Assembly (NCBI RefSeq): GCF_004331735.1
Contig: NZ_SJSO01000008.1
Span: 62,001-126,000 of the forward strand
Length of the DNA stretch: 64,000 bases
Origin: Pedobacter psychrodurus
GTDB taxonomy: Bacteria > Bacteroidota > Bacteroidia > Sphingobacteriales > Sphingobacteriaceae
Direction of reading: 5' to 3'
Shown here: positions 33,772 to 42,370 of the stretch, piece by piece
Layout: every line of letters starts with the position of its first letter
Numbering within the stretch: the stretch's first letter is position 1
Program-made: the position numbers and the translations under genes
Notes under the pieces: generated by a model
Seen by the model: the letters and a program-made list of their open reading frames with translations, nothing else
Databases searched by the model: none
Told to the model about the DNA's origin: nothing

Positions 33772-33780
33772 AGCTGATAA
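33743..33780. repeat. Word-type repeat overlapping the end of the aminotransferase gene
   Basis: AAGCTGAAAAAAGACCAAAG followed by CCGAAAGACTAAAGCTGAT. The first part is coding. The same words occur at 11434-11466 and 39004-39110. Confidence 0.55.
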
Positions 33781-33838
33781 TGGCGCATTAACTAGCGATC
33801 CATAAATTGAAAATTGTAAACCGAAAACTGACTACTGA

Positions 33839-34516
33839 ATGAACGTACTCATAGTTGAAGATGAAAAAAGCCTGGCGCTTGAAATGGATGAATTCTTGAG
33901 CAAAGAAGGATTTATTGTAGAGCATGCCTGGAAAAAATCTTCCGCAGAAGAAAAGATATTTGTAAACAATTACGACTTCATTTTATTAGATCTGGGCTTG
34001 CCCGATGGTGATGGTTTCGACATTTTGAAACAGTTGAAATCTATAAAAGATCGAGATGATGCGGTAATCATTTTAACCGCACGTAGCGCTGTCGACGACC
34101 GGATTAAAGGTCTTGATGAAGGCGCAGACGATTATTTACCAAAACCATTTTCGCTAAACGAACTTTTAGCGCGTATGCACGCCATTACCCGTAGAAAACA
34201 CAAGTTAGAGAAAAACGAGGTAAACATTCATGATTTCTTGCTAAACATCCAGAACAGGACCGTTTCTTTTGGTGATGAAAGATTAAACCTTACCAAAAAG
34301 GAATTCGAAATATTTAACTACTTAGTGTTGAACAAAAACCGCGTAGTATCTAGAATGAGTTTAACCGAACATGTTTGGGGTGATATTTTAGAAGTCAATT
34401 CTGATTCCAACTTTGTTGATGTTCATGTTAAAAACCTGCGAAAAAAACTTGCAGCAGTTAGTGCAACAGATTGGTTTGAAACCGTAAGGAGTATTGGCTA
34501 TAGGATTAATTGCTAG
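33839..34516 (+). CDS. OmpR-family response regulator
   Basis: This 225-residue cytosolic regulator has a receiver domain (residues 1-115) with acidic pair Glu7-Asp8, phospho-acceptor Asp51 in LLDLGLPDGDG and Lys102 in DDYLPKPF. A winged-helix DNA-binding domain of the OmpR type follows (about 130-225, with LTKKEFEIFNYLVLNKNRVV and DVHVKNLRKKL). It pairs with the histidine kinase 111 bases downstream. Targets are unknown. Confidence 0.94.
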   Translation: MNVLIVEDEKSLALEMDEFLSKEGFIVEHAWKKSSAEEKIFVNNYDFILLDLGLPDGDGFDILKQLKSIKDRDDAVIILTARSAVDDRIKGLDEGADDYLPKPFSLNELLARMHAITRRKHKLEKNEVNIHDFLLNIQNRTVSFGDERLNLTKKEFEIFNYLVLNKNRVVSRMSLTEHVWGDILEVNSDSNFVDVHVKNLRKKLAAVSATDWFETVRSIGYRINC

Positions 34517-34612
34517 TGAGTTTGGGGTTAAGCGTTTGGCGTCGATCGATCTACCAATGAACCAATAACAATTGAACCAATGAGCTATTGACCATCATCC
34601 ATCTTACATAAA
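34515..34612. repeat. Word-type repeat between regulator and kinase genes
   Basis: GAGTTTGGGGTTAAGCGTTTGG words followed by ACCAATGAACCAATAAC words. The second set resembles 37994-38032 in reverse. Confidence 0.4.
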
Positions 34613-34627
34613 ACATCTTCCACATAA

Positions 34628-35938
34628 ATGAAGTTACAGGTTAAGTTTTCTTTATACAATGCAGTAACCAAAATCGCCATCATCTTGCTGTTGGGGGCTA
34701 TCATTTTATTCTCGTTAGACAGACTTGCCTACAACCAACTTGATAACCGTTTAATCAAAAAGAAAAACAAAATCATCGAAAATTTAAATGATAATGAGAT
34801 CGACAGCCTTTTAAACAAAGAACAATCATTTACTGACTACAATATTTTAAAAGAAGAATTTATTGTGTTAACGGATATACCTGACAATCAAAAAGATTCT
34901 ACCGCGAAGGTATTTACCGAAAAAAGAGAGATTGAAGGTGATATTGAAGTATACCGCATCTTAAACTATAAATTCTCTTATCATACAAATTGGTATAACC
35001 TAGAGATTGGAGAAACGATGACAGCTCTCCAATCGATTAAAAATTCAATCCGCTTCTATATGCTGATTGTACTCGTTGCTGCATTGCTCATTACCCTGGT
35101 AGCTGATTATACCTTCTCTAACTTTTTACTCAAGCCATTTTATCGCATCATCGATAAAAAAATCAACTTGGTTGATGATCCTTCACATTACAATTACCAG
35201 AATATCCCCACCAGTACCAGTGATTTTAAAATCCTTGATAACAGCATAAACTCGCTAATGCGTAAAATAAATACACTTTTCGCTTTAGAAAAGCAGTTTA
35301 TTGCTAACGTTTCGCATGAGCTGCTTACCCCAATTTCAATTTTAAGTACACGCTTCGAAAATATGCTGAATACACCAGATATTCCTGTCGAGCACGAAAA
35401 TAAGATATACGCATCATTAAAAACACTGAACCGCTTAAAGGTGATTATCAACAGTTTGTTACTCATTTCGAAGGTTGAAAACAACCAATACCTAAAAACA
35501 GAAGAAATTAGCCTCAAACAGGAAATTGATGATATATATGAAGATCTAGAAGATCGGATAGCAGATAAAAACATCAGTTATAGCGCTGAGCTTTCAAAGG
35601 ATTTTCATTTCACCGGAAATAAAGCACTGATACACACCCTTTTAATCAATATCATCAATAATGCGATAAAGTACAATGTTGAGGGAGGTGCCATTGCCAT
35701 AACCGATAAAACGGAAGCCGAAAAATATATCCTCACCATTAGTGATACCGGATCGGGCATGAGCGCAGCACTGGTAGAAAATGCTTTCGATCGTTTTAAA
35801 AGGGGAAATACCGAAGAAAACGGTTTCGGTTTAGGGCTGGCCATTGTGCAAAGTATTGCCCGATTCCATAAAATAGAGGTTGATATTAAATCTGAAGAAC
35901 ATAAAGGAACGAGCATTTCATTGTTTTTTTTAAAATGA
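34628..35938 (+). CDS. Two-component sensor histidine kinase
   Basis: This 436-residue inner-membrane kinase has two helices (about residues 12-30 and 140-162) enclosing a periplasmic sensor region of about 110 residues. The cytosolic part has HisKA with phospho-acceptor His230 in VSHELLTP, N box LINIINNAIKYN, G1 DTGSGM and G2 GFGLGLAIV. All catalytic motifs are complete. The linker between helix 2 and HisKA is HAMP-like. It should phosphorylate the regulator encoded at 33839-34516. The ligand is unknown. Confidence 0.93.
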   Translation: MKLQVKFSLYNAVTKIAIILLLGAIILFSLDRLAYNQLDNRLIKKKNKIIENLNDNEIDSLLNKEQSFTDYNILKEEFIVLTDIPDNQKDSTAKVFTEKREIEGDIEVYRILNYKFSYHTNWYNLEIGETMTALQSIKNSIRFYMLIVLVAALLITLVADYTFSNFLLKPFYRIIDKKINLVDDPSHYNYQNIPTSTSDFKILDNSINSLMRKINTLFALEKQFIANVSHELLTPISILSTRFENMLNTPDIPVEHENKIYASLKTLNRLKVIINSLLLISKVENNQYLKTEEISLKQEIDDIYEDLEDRIADKNISYSAELSKDFHFTGNKALIHTLLINIINNAIKYNVEGGAIAITDKTEAEKYILTISDTGSGMSAALVENAFDRFKRGNTEENGFGLGLAIVQSIARFHKIEVDIKSEEHKGTSISLFFLK

Positions 35939-36047
35939 AACTCAGCTGATAAAATCCAATAAATACAGGCTTGTATCTTAAAGCTTTCTAGTTTAAAAAC
36001 TATCTGTAAATAATATGCTAAATGTCATTTATCTATTTTATAAAGAA

Positions 36048-36087
36048 CCTGATTCCGAGGTGAAAATCGGGATAGGGTATTTTTTTT
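36048..36087 (+). terminator. Intrinsic terminator after the histidine kinase gene
   Basis: CCTGATTCCGA pairs with TCGGGATAGG (one bulge, one G-U), followed by T-rich sequence (TATTTTTTTT). Confidence 0.6.
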
Positions 36088-36145
36088 GGCAGGGGCTTTG
36101 CTTTAATAATAAAAAATCAATTCAATAAGAAAAGAACATATCCCA

Positions 36146-36619
36146 ATGAAAAACATCATTCCAATACTAGGAGCAGCCACATTATTTATGGCATCTTGCC
36201 AGGGCGGCACGGCAAAAAAAACACAATCCAAAATAGATTCTACTATAGTAACTAATGCAGCGGCAACATCCAATTCCGTTCAGTGTTACCAGTACATTAA
36301 AAACCGAGATACTGCTATTCTATCTTTAAAAACAGCCGATAATAAGGTAACAGGTACATTGGGTTATAATTTATACGAAAAAGATAAAAATGCCGGCACT
36401 GTAGCAGGAATTGTTAAAGGCGATACCATAATTGCCAACTACACTTTTCAGTCTGAAGGCAAAACATCTATTAGGGAGGTGGCTTTTTTGAAAAAGGACG
36501 ATCAGCTAGCAGAAGGCTTTGGCGATGTACAGGAAGTAAAAGGCGAAACCAAGTTCAAAGACCTAAGCAAACTAAAGTTTGATGGATCGATGACTTTTGA
36601 CAAAATTGATTGTAAATAA
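36146..36619 (+). CDS. Lipoprotein of unknown function
   Basis: This 157-residue protein starts with a lipoprotein signal ending FMASC (Cys18), so the mature form is membrane-anchored. The mature part begins with a short Lys/Thr-rich linker and then a compact beta-rich domain (VQCYQYIKNRDTAILSLK; VTGTLGYNLYEKDKNAGTV; GDTIIANYTFQSEGK) that looks like a small barrel. I do not recognise a named family. It follows a terminator and is convergent with another lipoprotein gene across a palindromic repeat. Confidence 0.7.
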   Translation: MKNIIPILGAATLFMASCQGGTAKKTQSKIDSTIVTNAAATSNSVQCYQYIKNRDTAILSLKTADNKVTGTLGYNLYEKDKNAGTVAGIVKGDTIIANYTFQSEGKTSIREVAFLKKDDQLAEGFGDVQEVKGETKFKDLSKLKFDGSMTFDKIDCK

Positions 36620-36631
36620 ATTCCGAAGAAC

Positions 36632-36723
36632 CGTCATTCCCAACCCGATAGCTATCGGGTTGATCGGGAATCTTAATGCCCAATAAAAAATGCTTTAGGA
36701 TTCCCACATACGCGGGAATGACG
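36632..36723. repeat. Palindromic REP-like element between convergent lipoprotein genes
   Basis: The outer arms CGTCATTCCC (36632-36641) and GGGAATGACG (36714-36723) are perfect complements. Inside lies the perfect 20-base palindrome AACCCGATAGCTATCGGGTT (36642-36661). It may end transcription of both genes, with T-rich sequence on the plus side. Confidence 0.7.
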
Positions 36724-36743
36724 ATTTTTTTTAAGTTTGAGCT

Positions 36744-37172
36744 TTACTTAGCTATTACTTCCTTCGCTGCCTCCGTCCATTCTTCGCTTATTTTGAGCAT
36801 GTAGTCAGAATATTTTTGTATTTCATCTGGCTTTAGCTTACTTGCCCAGCCTGCTGCCTGATTTGCAAAAGCAGTATATTTATCGCTTAATGCCTTAATT
36901 TCTGCAGTATTTTTGCTTTTTACAGCTGCAACGTATTCATCTTTAAGTTTTGAATATTCAGCAAGGCCTTTGTTTACTTCTTCACTCGAGAAAGTTGGAA
37001 TATCAGTTTTAACAGTTTCAGTTGTTGTTGTAGTTACTTTTGTAATGGTGTCTCCACTGGAAGAAATTTCACTAGAATCTTTAGTGGTTTCTGTTTTTTT
37101 AGTACTATCACAAGAAACTAGTGCTGAAGCCAACAGGCCTATTGAGGCGATAGATAAGAAGGTATTTTTCAT
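36744..37172 (-). CDS. Small lipoprotein of unknown function
   Basis: This 142-residue protein has a lipoprotein signal ending LVSC (Cys21). A Thr/Ser/Lys-rich linker (about 22-55) leads to a helical domain of about 85 residues, rich in Lys, Glu and Ala (EVNKGLAEYSKLKDEYVAAV; ALSDKYTAFANQAAGWASKL). No family name is recognised. The helical domain could form a small bundle. It is convergent with the lipoprotein gene at 36146-36619. Confidence 0.7.
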   Translation of the reverse strand: MKNTFLSIASIGLLASALVSCDSTKKTETTKDSSEISSSGDTITKVTTTTTETVKTDIPTFSSEEVNKGLAEYSKLKDEYVAAVKSKNTAEIKALSDKYTAFANQAAGWASKLKPDEIQKYSDYMLKISEEWTEAAKEVIAK

Positions 37173-37306
37173 TGGTTTATATTTTTTTACTTAAGCATGT
37201 TAAATATTATGCCAAAAAATAAAATGTAAACTCAGTACTGAAGAAACATTATTCCGGTAACATTAAAAATAGCTAAATGTTAAAACTGTGCTAAAAACAC
37301 CTCAAC

Positions 37307-37993
37307 CTATAAATCTTCAAAACGTTCCCAAAACCCATCAACCGGTAATTTGGCAAATATATTTACAGGTTCTTTTTTTACTGGGTGTATAAACTGTAGG
37401 CGACGGGCATGTAGGCAAATGCTTCCTTTTCTGCTTCCTCGGGGATAACCGTATTTATTATCGCCCATAATCGGGCACCCCATTGATGAAAGCTGAACCC
37501 TAATCTGGTGCGAACGTCCGGTTAATGGATCTACCTCCAAGAGGTAATAATCGCCAACCTTGGCTTTTACTTTGTAAGAAAGCTCAGCACGCTGACTACC
37601 AGTAACTTCAGTATTATAATAAGAAACCACATTTTTCTGCGGGTTTTTAACCAGCCAATGGATCAAAGTAGCTGACTCTTTCTCTGGTTTGTTCTTCACC
37701 ACCGCCCAATAGGTTTTTTTTACTTCCCTATTTTTAAAAACAGCATTCATCCGTTCCAAAGCCTTACTCGTTTTGGCAAATAAGATGACGCCGCTCACCG
37801 GACGATCTAAACGGTGCACCACACCCAAAAAAGCACCATTTGGTTTATTGTACTTGTTAGCGATATACTTTTTTACCTGTTCATCCAAAGGCTCATCGCC
37901 TGTTTCATCAACCTGCACAATATCACCCGCCCTTTTATTAATGGCGATTAAATGATTGTCTTCAAAAAGGATGTCGTTATCGGTAATTGGCAT
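37307..37993 (-). CDS. RluA-family RNA pseudouridine synthase
   Basis: This 228-residue enzyme isomerises uridine in rRNA or tRNA. It has the catalytic motif HRLDRPVSGVILFAKT with Asp63, then LIHWLVKNPQKN and GRSHQIRVQLSSMGCPIMGD, which complete the RluA fold. There is no N-terminal S4 domain, as in the shorter RluA/RluC-like members. The RNA target cannot be told. A word repeat lies upstream of its ATG. Confidence 0.92.
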   Translation of the reverse strand: MPITDNDILFEDNHLIAINKRAGDIVQVDETGDEPLDEQVKKYIANKYNKPNGAFLGVVHRLDRPVSGVILFAKTSKALERMNAVFKNREVKKTYWAVVKNKPEKESATLIHWLVKNPQKNVVSYYNTEVTGSQRAELSYKVKAKVGDYYLLEVDPLTGRSHQIRVQLSSMGCPIMGDNKYGYPRGSRKGSICLHARRLQFIHPVKKEPVNIFAKLPVDGFWERFEDL

Positions 37994-38143
37994 CGGTTAG
38001 TTCATTGGTTCATTCGTCATTAGTTCATTTGATAAAGCAAATCGTCTATTGCGAAAGTTTATTGGTTAACTGTTTAATTGTTTAAAGTTGGATAGTTTAT
38101 CTGCGCTTGAAGCAACTCCAAGCTCAAAACACCCAACTCCAAA
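37994..38143. repeat. Word-type repeats between rluA-like gene and panB
   Basis: GGTTAGTTCATTGGTTCATT words near the rluA-like start, then TTAACTGTTTAATTGTTTAA, then CAACTCCAAGCTCAAAACAC words ending at the panB stop. Confidence 0.5.
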
Positions 38144-38144
38144 C

Positions 38145-38960
38145 TTAGTACTGTTCTTTCTCGTTCGGGAAATCGTTTGCTTTTACATCACGGATATACG
38201 ATTGTGCTGCGCCTAAAATTTCGTCATAAAGATTTATATACTGGCGCAAAAAACGCGGTTTAAAGCCTTTTGTTAACCCAATCATATCATTTACCACCAA
38301 AACCTGTCCATCGCAGTTTTGTCCGGCACCAATGCCAATAGTTGGGATATGCAGGCTTTCAGTAACTTCTTTACCTAAAGCAGCCGGAATTTTCTCCAAT
38401 ACGATGGCAAAGCAACCGGCAGCCTGTAAAGCCAAAACATCTGTTTTTAACTTATTTGCCTCTTCTTCTTCCTTTGCGCGAACAGTATAGGTTCCGAATT
38501 TATAAATAGACTGTGGTGTTAAGCCTAAGTGCCCCATTACAGGGATTCCTGCTGTGATGATCCGATGAACCGATTCGATAATTTCTTCACCGCCTTCTAG
38601 TTTAACGCCATGAGCACCCGATTCTTTCATAATCCTGATTGCCGAATTCAAAGCTTCCTTCGAATTTCCCTGATAAGAGCCAAAAGGTAAATCGACTACC
38701 ACAAAAGCACGTTTAACTGCTCTAATTACAGATGCAGCATGATAAATCATCTGATCTAGTGTAATAGGCAAAGTTGTTTCATGACCAGCCATTACATTCG
38801 AAGCAGAATCGCCAACAAGTAAAACGTCTAATCCTGCATCATCTAAAATGGTAGCCATCGAATAATCGTAGGCCGTTAACATAGATATTTTTTCACCACG
38901 TTGTTTCATTTCCTGTAAAATGTGCGTAGTGATGCGTTTGATTTCTTTATGTACCGACAT
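38145..38960 (-). CDS. panB: 3-methyl-2-oxobutanoate hydroxymethyltransferase
   Basis: PanB makes ketopantoate from 3-methyl-2-oxobutanoate and methylene-tetrahydrofolate, the first step of pantothenate synthesis. The 271-residue protein has [17 protein letters not shown], the metal ligand region [25 protein letters not shown] and [15 protein letters not shown], all typical. Length is normal. It stands alone with its own -7 box at 38980-38987; no other pan gene is in the window. Confidence 0.95.
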   Translation of the reverse strand: MSVHKEIKRITTHILQEMKQRGEKISMLTAYDYSMATILDDAGLDVLLVGDSASNVMAGHETTLPITLDQMIYHAASVIRAVKRAFVVVDLPFGSYQGNSKEALNSAIRIMKESGAHGVKLEGGEEIIESVHRIITAGIPVMGHLGLTPQSIYKFGTYTVRAKEEEEANKLKTDVLALQAAGCFAIVLEKIPAALGKEVTESLHIPTIGIGAGQNCDGQVLVVNDMIGLTKGFKPRFLRQYINLYDEILGAAQSYIRDVKANDFPNEKEQY

Positions 38961-38979
38961 GGGATTTGTTTTGTGTTGC

Positions 38980-38987
38980 CAAAAGTA
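38980..38987 (-). promoter_or_regulatory. -7 promoter box for panB
   Basis: TACTTTTG on the minus strand ends 19 bases before the panB ATG. Confidence 0.5.
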
Positions 38988-39003
38988 TTGTTTTTTCTTT
39001 AAT

Positions 39004-39110
39004 TAAGCTGAAAGACCAAAGGTAAAAGACTAAAGCAATTTCAGGCAAAAATCATTTTTCAATAAATAAGGTCATACTACTTTCAGCTTTGGTCTTTCTG
39101 CTTTTAACAT
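39004..39110. repeat. Word-type repeats between panB and carA
   Basis: AAGCTGAAAGACCAAAGG (39006 on) and the complementary CAGCTTTGGTCTTTCTGC (about 39083-39100) form an inverted pair around 50 bases of ordinary sequence. The same words occur at 11434-11466 and 33743-33780. Confidence 0.55.
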
Positions 39111-39154
39111 CTGCTTTATTTCATTTTTCTCTTTACATTTCCAATCTAAAGCTC

Positions 39155-39162
39155 TATCTTTG
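39155..39162 (+). promoter_or_regulatory. -7 promoter box for carA
   Basis: TATCTTTG lies 118 bases before the carA ATG, leaving a leader of about 110 bases. Confidence 0.55.
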
Positions 39163-39193
39163 TACCCCGAAATGGAAGGGATATATTCATCTT

Positions 39194-39247
39194 TTTTTGC
39201 ACCCCGCAAAAACGGCTTTAATGCCGAAAGCCATTCTTTTTTCAACT
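39194..39247 (+). promoter_or_regulatory. carA leader with hairpins, possible attenuator
   Basis: Two hairpins stand in the leader: TTTTTGC-ACCCC-GCAAAAA (39194-39212) and GGCTTT-AATGCCG-AAAGCC (39214-39232), the second followed by TTCTTTTTT. An alternative CGGC/GCCG pairing (39213-39226) would exclude the second hairpin. This is the layout of a transcription attenuator, which would suit control by pyrimidines or arginine. Confidence 0.4.
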
Positions 39248-39280
39248 CTTTTTTTAATCAAAATCCATATTGTAATTACC

Positions 39281-40393
39281 ATGACTAACTACACCAAGTT
39301 ACCTGCGATTTTATTACTGGCCGATGGCACAGTTTTTTACGGCAAAGCGGCCGGAAAAATTGGAACCACTACTGGCGAAATTTGTTTTAATACCGGGATG
39401 ACAGGTTATCAGGAAATTTTCACTGACCCAAGTTATTTTGGACAGATAATGGTTACCACCAATTCACATATTGGTAATTACGGTATCCACAAAGATGAAA
39501 TCGAATCAGGTTCGATCAAAATCGCCGGTTTAGTCTGCAAAAATTACAACATCGTTTATAGCCGTAAAGAAGCAACAGAATCTATCCAGGATTATTTCCA
39601 GAATGATAACCTGGTTGCCATTTCGGATATCGATACACGCGCATTGGTTCGTCACATTAGAGATAAAGGCGCAATGAATGCAATTATTTCTTCAGAAATT
39701 ACCGATCTTGAAGAATTAAAACAAAAACTGGCCGAAGTACCATCAATGGAAGGCTTAGAGCTTTCGTCTAAAGTAAGTACTACCGAACCCTATTTTTACG
39801 GTAACCCTGAAGCAAGCTTAAAAGTTGCTGCTTTAGATTTAGGCATTAAGAAAAACATCTTGCGCAATTTCGAAAACCGCGATATCTACGTTCAGGTTTT
39901 CCCAGCTAAAACCACATTTGCCGAAATGGAAAAATTTAGTCCTGATGGCTACTTCATTTCAAACGGCCCTGGCGATCCATCAGTAATGCCATACGCTGTA
40001 GAAACGATCACAGAAATTTTAGCGGTTGACAAACCATTGTTCGGCATCTGCTTAGGTCACCAATTATTGGCCGAAGCAAATGGCATTGGCACCATGAAAA
40101 TGTTTAACGGTCACCGTGGATTAAATCACCCGGTTAAAAACATCATCAAAAACCACTGTGAGGTTACTTCACAAAACCATGGTTTCGGTGTAATTCCTGA
40201 TGAGGTTAGAAACTCTGATAAGGTAGAGATTACCCACATTAATTTAAATGATAAATCTATAGAAGGTATCCGAGTTAAAGGCAAAAAGGCATTCTCGGTT
40301 CAATATCACCCTGAGTCTTCTCCAGGCCCACACGATTCGCGTTACTTATTCGACGATTTTGTTGATGTAATGAAAGGCGAATTAACCTGGTAA
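39281..40393 (+). CDS. carA: Carbamoyl-phosphate synthase small subunit
   Basis: CarA hydrolyses glutamine and delivers ammonia to CarB for carbamoyl phosphate, used in pyrimidine and arginine synthesis. From ATG 39281 the protein has 370 residues, the normal size. The N-terminal domain has LLLADGTVFYGKAAG and TNSHIGNYG, and the C-terminal amidotransferase has nucleophile Cys257 in FGICLGHQ and the His/Glu pair in QYHPESSPG. The frame continues upstream to 39089 but that stretch is the leader and the promoter. carB is not next to it; a terminator follows. Confidence 0.95.
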   Translation: MTNYTKLPAILLLADGTVFYGKAAGKIGTTTGEICFNTGMTGYQEIFTDPSYFGQIMVTTNSHIGNYGIHKDEIESGSIKIAGLVCKNYNIVYSRKEATESIQDYFQNDNLVAISDIDTRALVRHIRDKGAMNAIISSEITDLEELKQKLAEVPSMEGLELSSKVSTTEPYFYGNPEASLKVAALDLGIKKNILRNFENRDIYVQVFPAKTTFAEMEKFSPDGYFISNGPGDPSVMPYAVETITEILAVDKPLFGICLGHQLLAEANGIGTMKMFNGHRGLNHPVKNIIKNHCEVTSQNHGFGVIPDEVRNSDKVEITHINLNDKSIEGIRVKGKKAFSVQYHPESSPGPHDSRYLFDDFVDVMKGELTW

Positions 40394-40418
40394 AACACCA
40401 GTTTTCTGTTAAAGCATT

Positions 40419-40455
40419 AAAACACTGCTCATATCTATTGGCAGTGTTTTTTTAT
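40419..40455 (+). terminator. Intrinsic terminator of carA
   Basis: AAAACACTGC and GCAGTGTTTT form a perfect 10-bp stem with a 12-base loop, followed by TTTATTT. Confidence 0.88.
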
Positions 40456-40467
40456 TTAATTTAGAAC

Positions 40468-41328
40468 ATGTTCAAAAACCACCTCCCTACGTGTCTTGCC
40501 ATATCAATCTGTTTGTTTAGCTCTTGTATCTCCAGATTGTCAAGACCAGCAATCACAGGCACTATATTAGACTATCAGAACAAACCAGTTGTTGGATGTA
40601 AAGTAGGCGAAGCCTTTACTGATGCAAATGGAAAATTTTATCTAAAAGAAATACGGTACAACAAGTTTTTCATACCAGAAATCTTCACGATGGAAGCTCC
40701 GCCCCTGCACATTTCTGAAGACATAAAAAAGGAAGGCTTTTTAAGCTATACGATTGAAGGGCACAACGCTTTCGGTGGCGGACAGGGAAAAGGAGCTGCC
40801 ACAAGTATAGACACTATCTACCTAAAAAGAGTAAATGAAATAATTAAGCCTGAAGATTATATTTATGCAAACTGGATATTTACTACAAATAAAAATCTAG
40901 ATACGTTATATGGTACAAATGCTAATTTTAGACTTCAAAATTCGGTAACCAACAACAGGGATTTCGTAGAAAAAGTACAATATGGCTTAACCTATAGATT
41001 TAATGCAACAAAGAAACCCGACAGCACCTGGAGTGCCGAATCTTATGATCTAAAAACAACTTACTCGGTGTTACTTAAAACCAACAGCACCTATTCGGGA
41101 AAAAAGGTACGCGAATACAAAAACCCATGGAAACACCGAATGGAATATGATCGCACCTATAGAGAACCATATATTATTCCTAGCGATAGCATAAATACTA
41201 AAGGAACATTCAGCTTTTTAAAAGATAAAATTATTTTTGATGGGAACTTTAACAAAGCCAAAAACAATTATAAAATAGACTCAATAGATCGCGACATTAT
41301 TATTTTAACCCGAATAAACACCGATTAG
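40468..41328 (+). CDS. Lipoprotein with carboxypeptidase-regulatory-like domain
   Basis: This 286-residue protein has a lipoprotein signal ending LFSSC (about Cys20). A short beta-sandwich domain of the carboxypeptidase-regulatory type follows (about 30-65: GTILDYQNKPVVGCKVGEAFTD, with DANGKF). The rest (about 110-286) is a domain of unknown type rich in Tyr, Asn and Lys with no catalytic motif. It may be an envelope sensor or structural protein. It stands alone between carA and an ABC transporter unit. Confidence 0.65.
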   Translation: MFKNHLPTCLAISICLFSSCISRLSRPAITGTILDYQNKPVVGCKVGEAFTDANGKFYLKEIRYNKFFIPEIFTMEAPPLHISEDIKKEGFLSYTIEGHNAFGGGQGKGAATSIDTIYLKRVNEIIKPEDYIYANWIFTTNKNLDTLYGTNANFRLQNSVTNNRDFVEKVQYGLTYRFNATKKPDSTWSAESYDLKTTYSVLLKTNSTYSGKKVREYKNPWKHRMEYDRTYREPYIIPSDSINTKGTFSFLKDKIIFDGNFNKAKNNYKIDSIDRDIIILTRINTD

Positions 41329-41424
41329 TGATTTTACCTACAACAAACATCATTTTACCGACATTTTCGGTCGACTGTATTAAAATTCATTCCCTATTCA
41401 TTTAAAGCTGCTTACATTCGCAAC

Positions 41425-42189
41425 ATGGAAACAAAAAAAGCCATTATCAGTGTTAAAGACCTGGTAAAAAAATACGATGATTTCGTGGCCGTTCAAGGGC
41501 TTAGTTTTGAAGTTTACGAGCATGAAATTTTCGGCCTGCTTGGTCCTAATGGTGCCGGAAAAACGACAACCCTCGAAATTATCGAGACTTTGAGAGATAA
41601 AACATCTGGCGAAATTATTGTTGATGGTTTTTCTGTTGACAAACAGCCACAGGATATTAAGCAGATTATTGGGGTACAGCTACAGGCGGCTGGTTATTAT
41701 CCAAATCTAAACCTGATCGAACTGATCGAACTTTTTGCCGGTTTATATGGCGCCAACATCAAACCGATGGAGATGCTGGAGAAAGTAAACCTTCAGGATA
41801 AGGCGAAGGCAAAATACAAAGCGCTTTCGGGCGGCCAGAAACAGCGCTTCTCAATTGCCACTACACTAATTAATCAACCCAAAATTATTTTTTTGGATGA
41901 GCCTACAACAGGTTTAGATCCACAGGCCAGAAGAAATCTTTGGGATCTGATTATCGAAATCCGTAATGCAGGTACAACAGTTGTAATTACTACCCACTAC
42001 ATGGACGAAGCTGAGCAGCTTTGCGATCGCGTTGCTTTTGTAGAACGCGGGCAGATTATCGCTTTGGATACTCCCGACAATTTAATAGACAAATTGATTA
42101 ACAGCGGTTTTGAGCGCAAAAAAGAAGTTAAAAAAGCTAACCTGGAAGATGTTTTCATTAATCTAACAGGGCAGGAATGGCGTGAGTAA
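41425..42189 (+). CDS. ABC transporter ATP-binding protein
   Basis: This 254-residue ATPase has Walker A GPNGAGKT (40-47), signature LSGGQKQR, Walker B IIFLDEPTTG and the H-loop in TTHYMDEAEQ. The ABC-2 exporter type (DrrA/CcmA-like) is suggested by sequence and by the downstream permease gene of the ABC-2 family. The C-terminal part (from about 225) is short and has no regulatory domain. A structured repeat element (42199-42333) lies between this gene and the permease gene. The exported substrate is unknown. Confidence 0.92.
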   Translation: METKKAIISVKDLVKKYDDFVAVQGLSFEVYEHEIFGLLGPNGAGKTTTLEIIETLRDKTSGEIIVDGFSVDKQPQDIKQIIGVQLQAAGYYPNLNLIELIELFAGLYGANIKPMEMLEKVNLQDKAKAKYKALSGGQKQRFSIATTLINQPKIIFLDEPTTGLDPQARRNLWDLIIEIRNAGTTVVITTHYMDEAEQLCDRVAFVERGQIIALDTPDNLIDKLINSGFERKKEVKKANLEDVFINLTGQEWRE

Positions 42190-42198
42190 TTTAAATTT

Positions 42199-42333
42199 CA
42201 AGGTTTTTTGAAAAGCAAGGGCAGCATTCCAATTAATGTTATTCCCGCTTTTCGTTACAATCTTTTTGTAAACCCTATGCACAGGTAATAAAAGCAAATA
42301 AAACAAAAAGGATTTACACTACAATCGGGTTTA
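42199..42333 (-). other. Structured repeat element, copy B
   Basis: Read on the minus strand this segment has the blocks of copy A (18536-18685) in the same order: AACCCGATTGTAGTGTAAAT, CCTTTTTG, CAAAAAGATTGTAAC, AGCGGGAAT, GGAATGC, TTCAAAAAACCTTG. Its stem is AAATCCTTTTTG with CAAAAAGATT. It separates the two genes of the ABC exporter and is antisense to their transcript. Confidence 0.55.
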
Positions 42334-42370
42334 AGAACATAAAACAGCACAACTATTAATCAAATAGTAA

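Noticed and set aside
39089..39280. Upstream extension of CarA
   Set aside because: It covers a word repeat, the promoter box and the leader; the conserved CarA start is at 39281.
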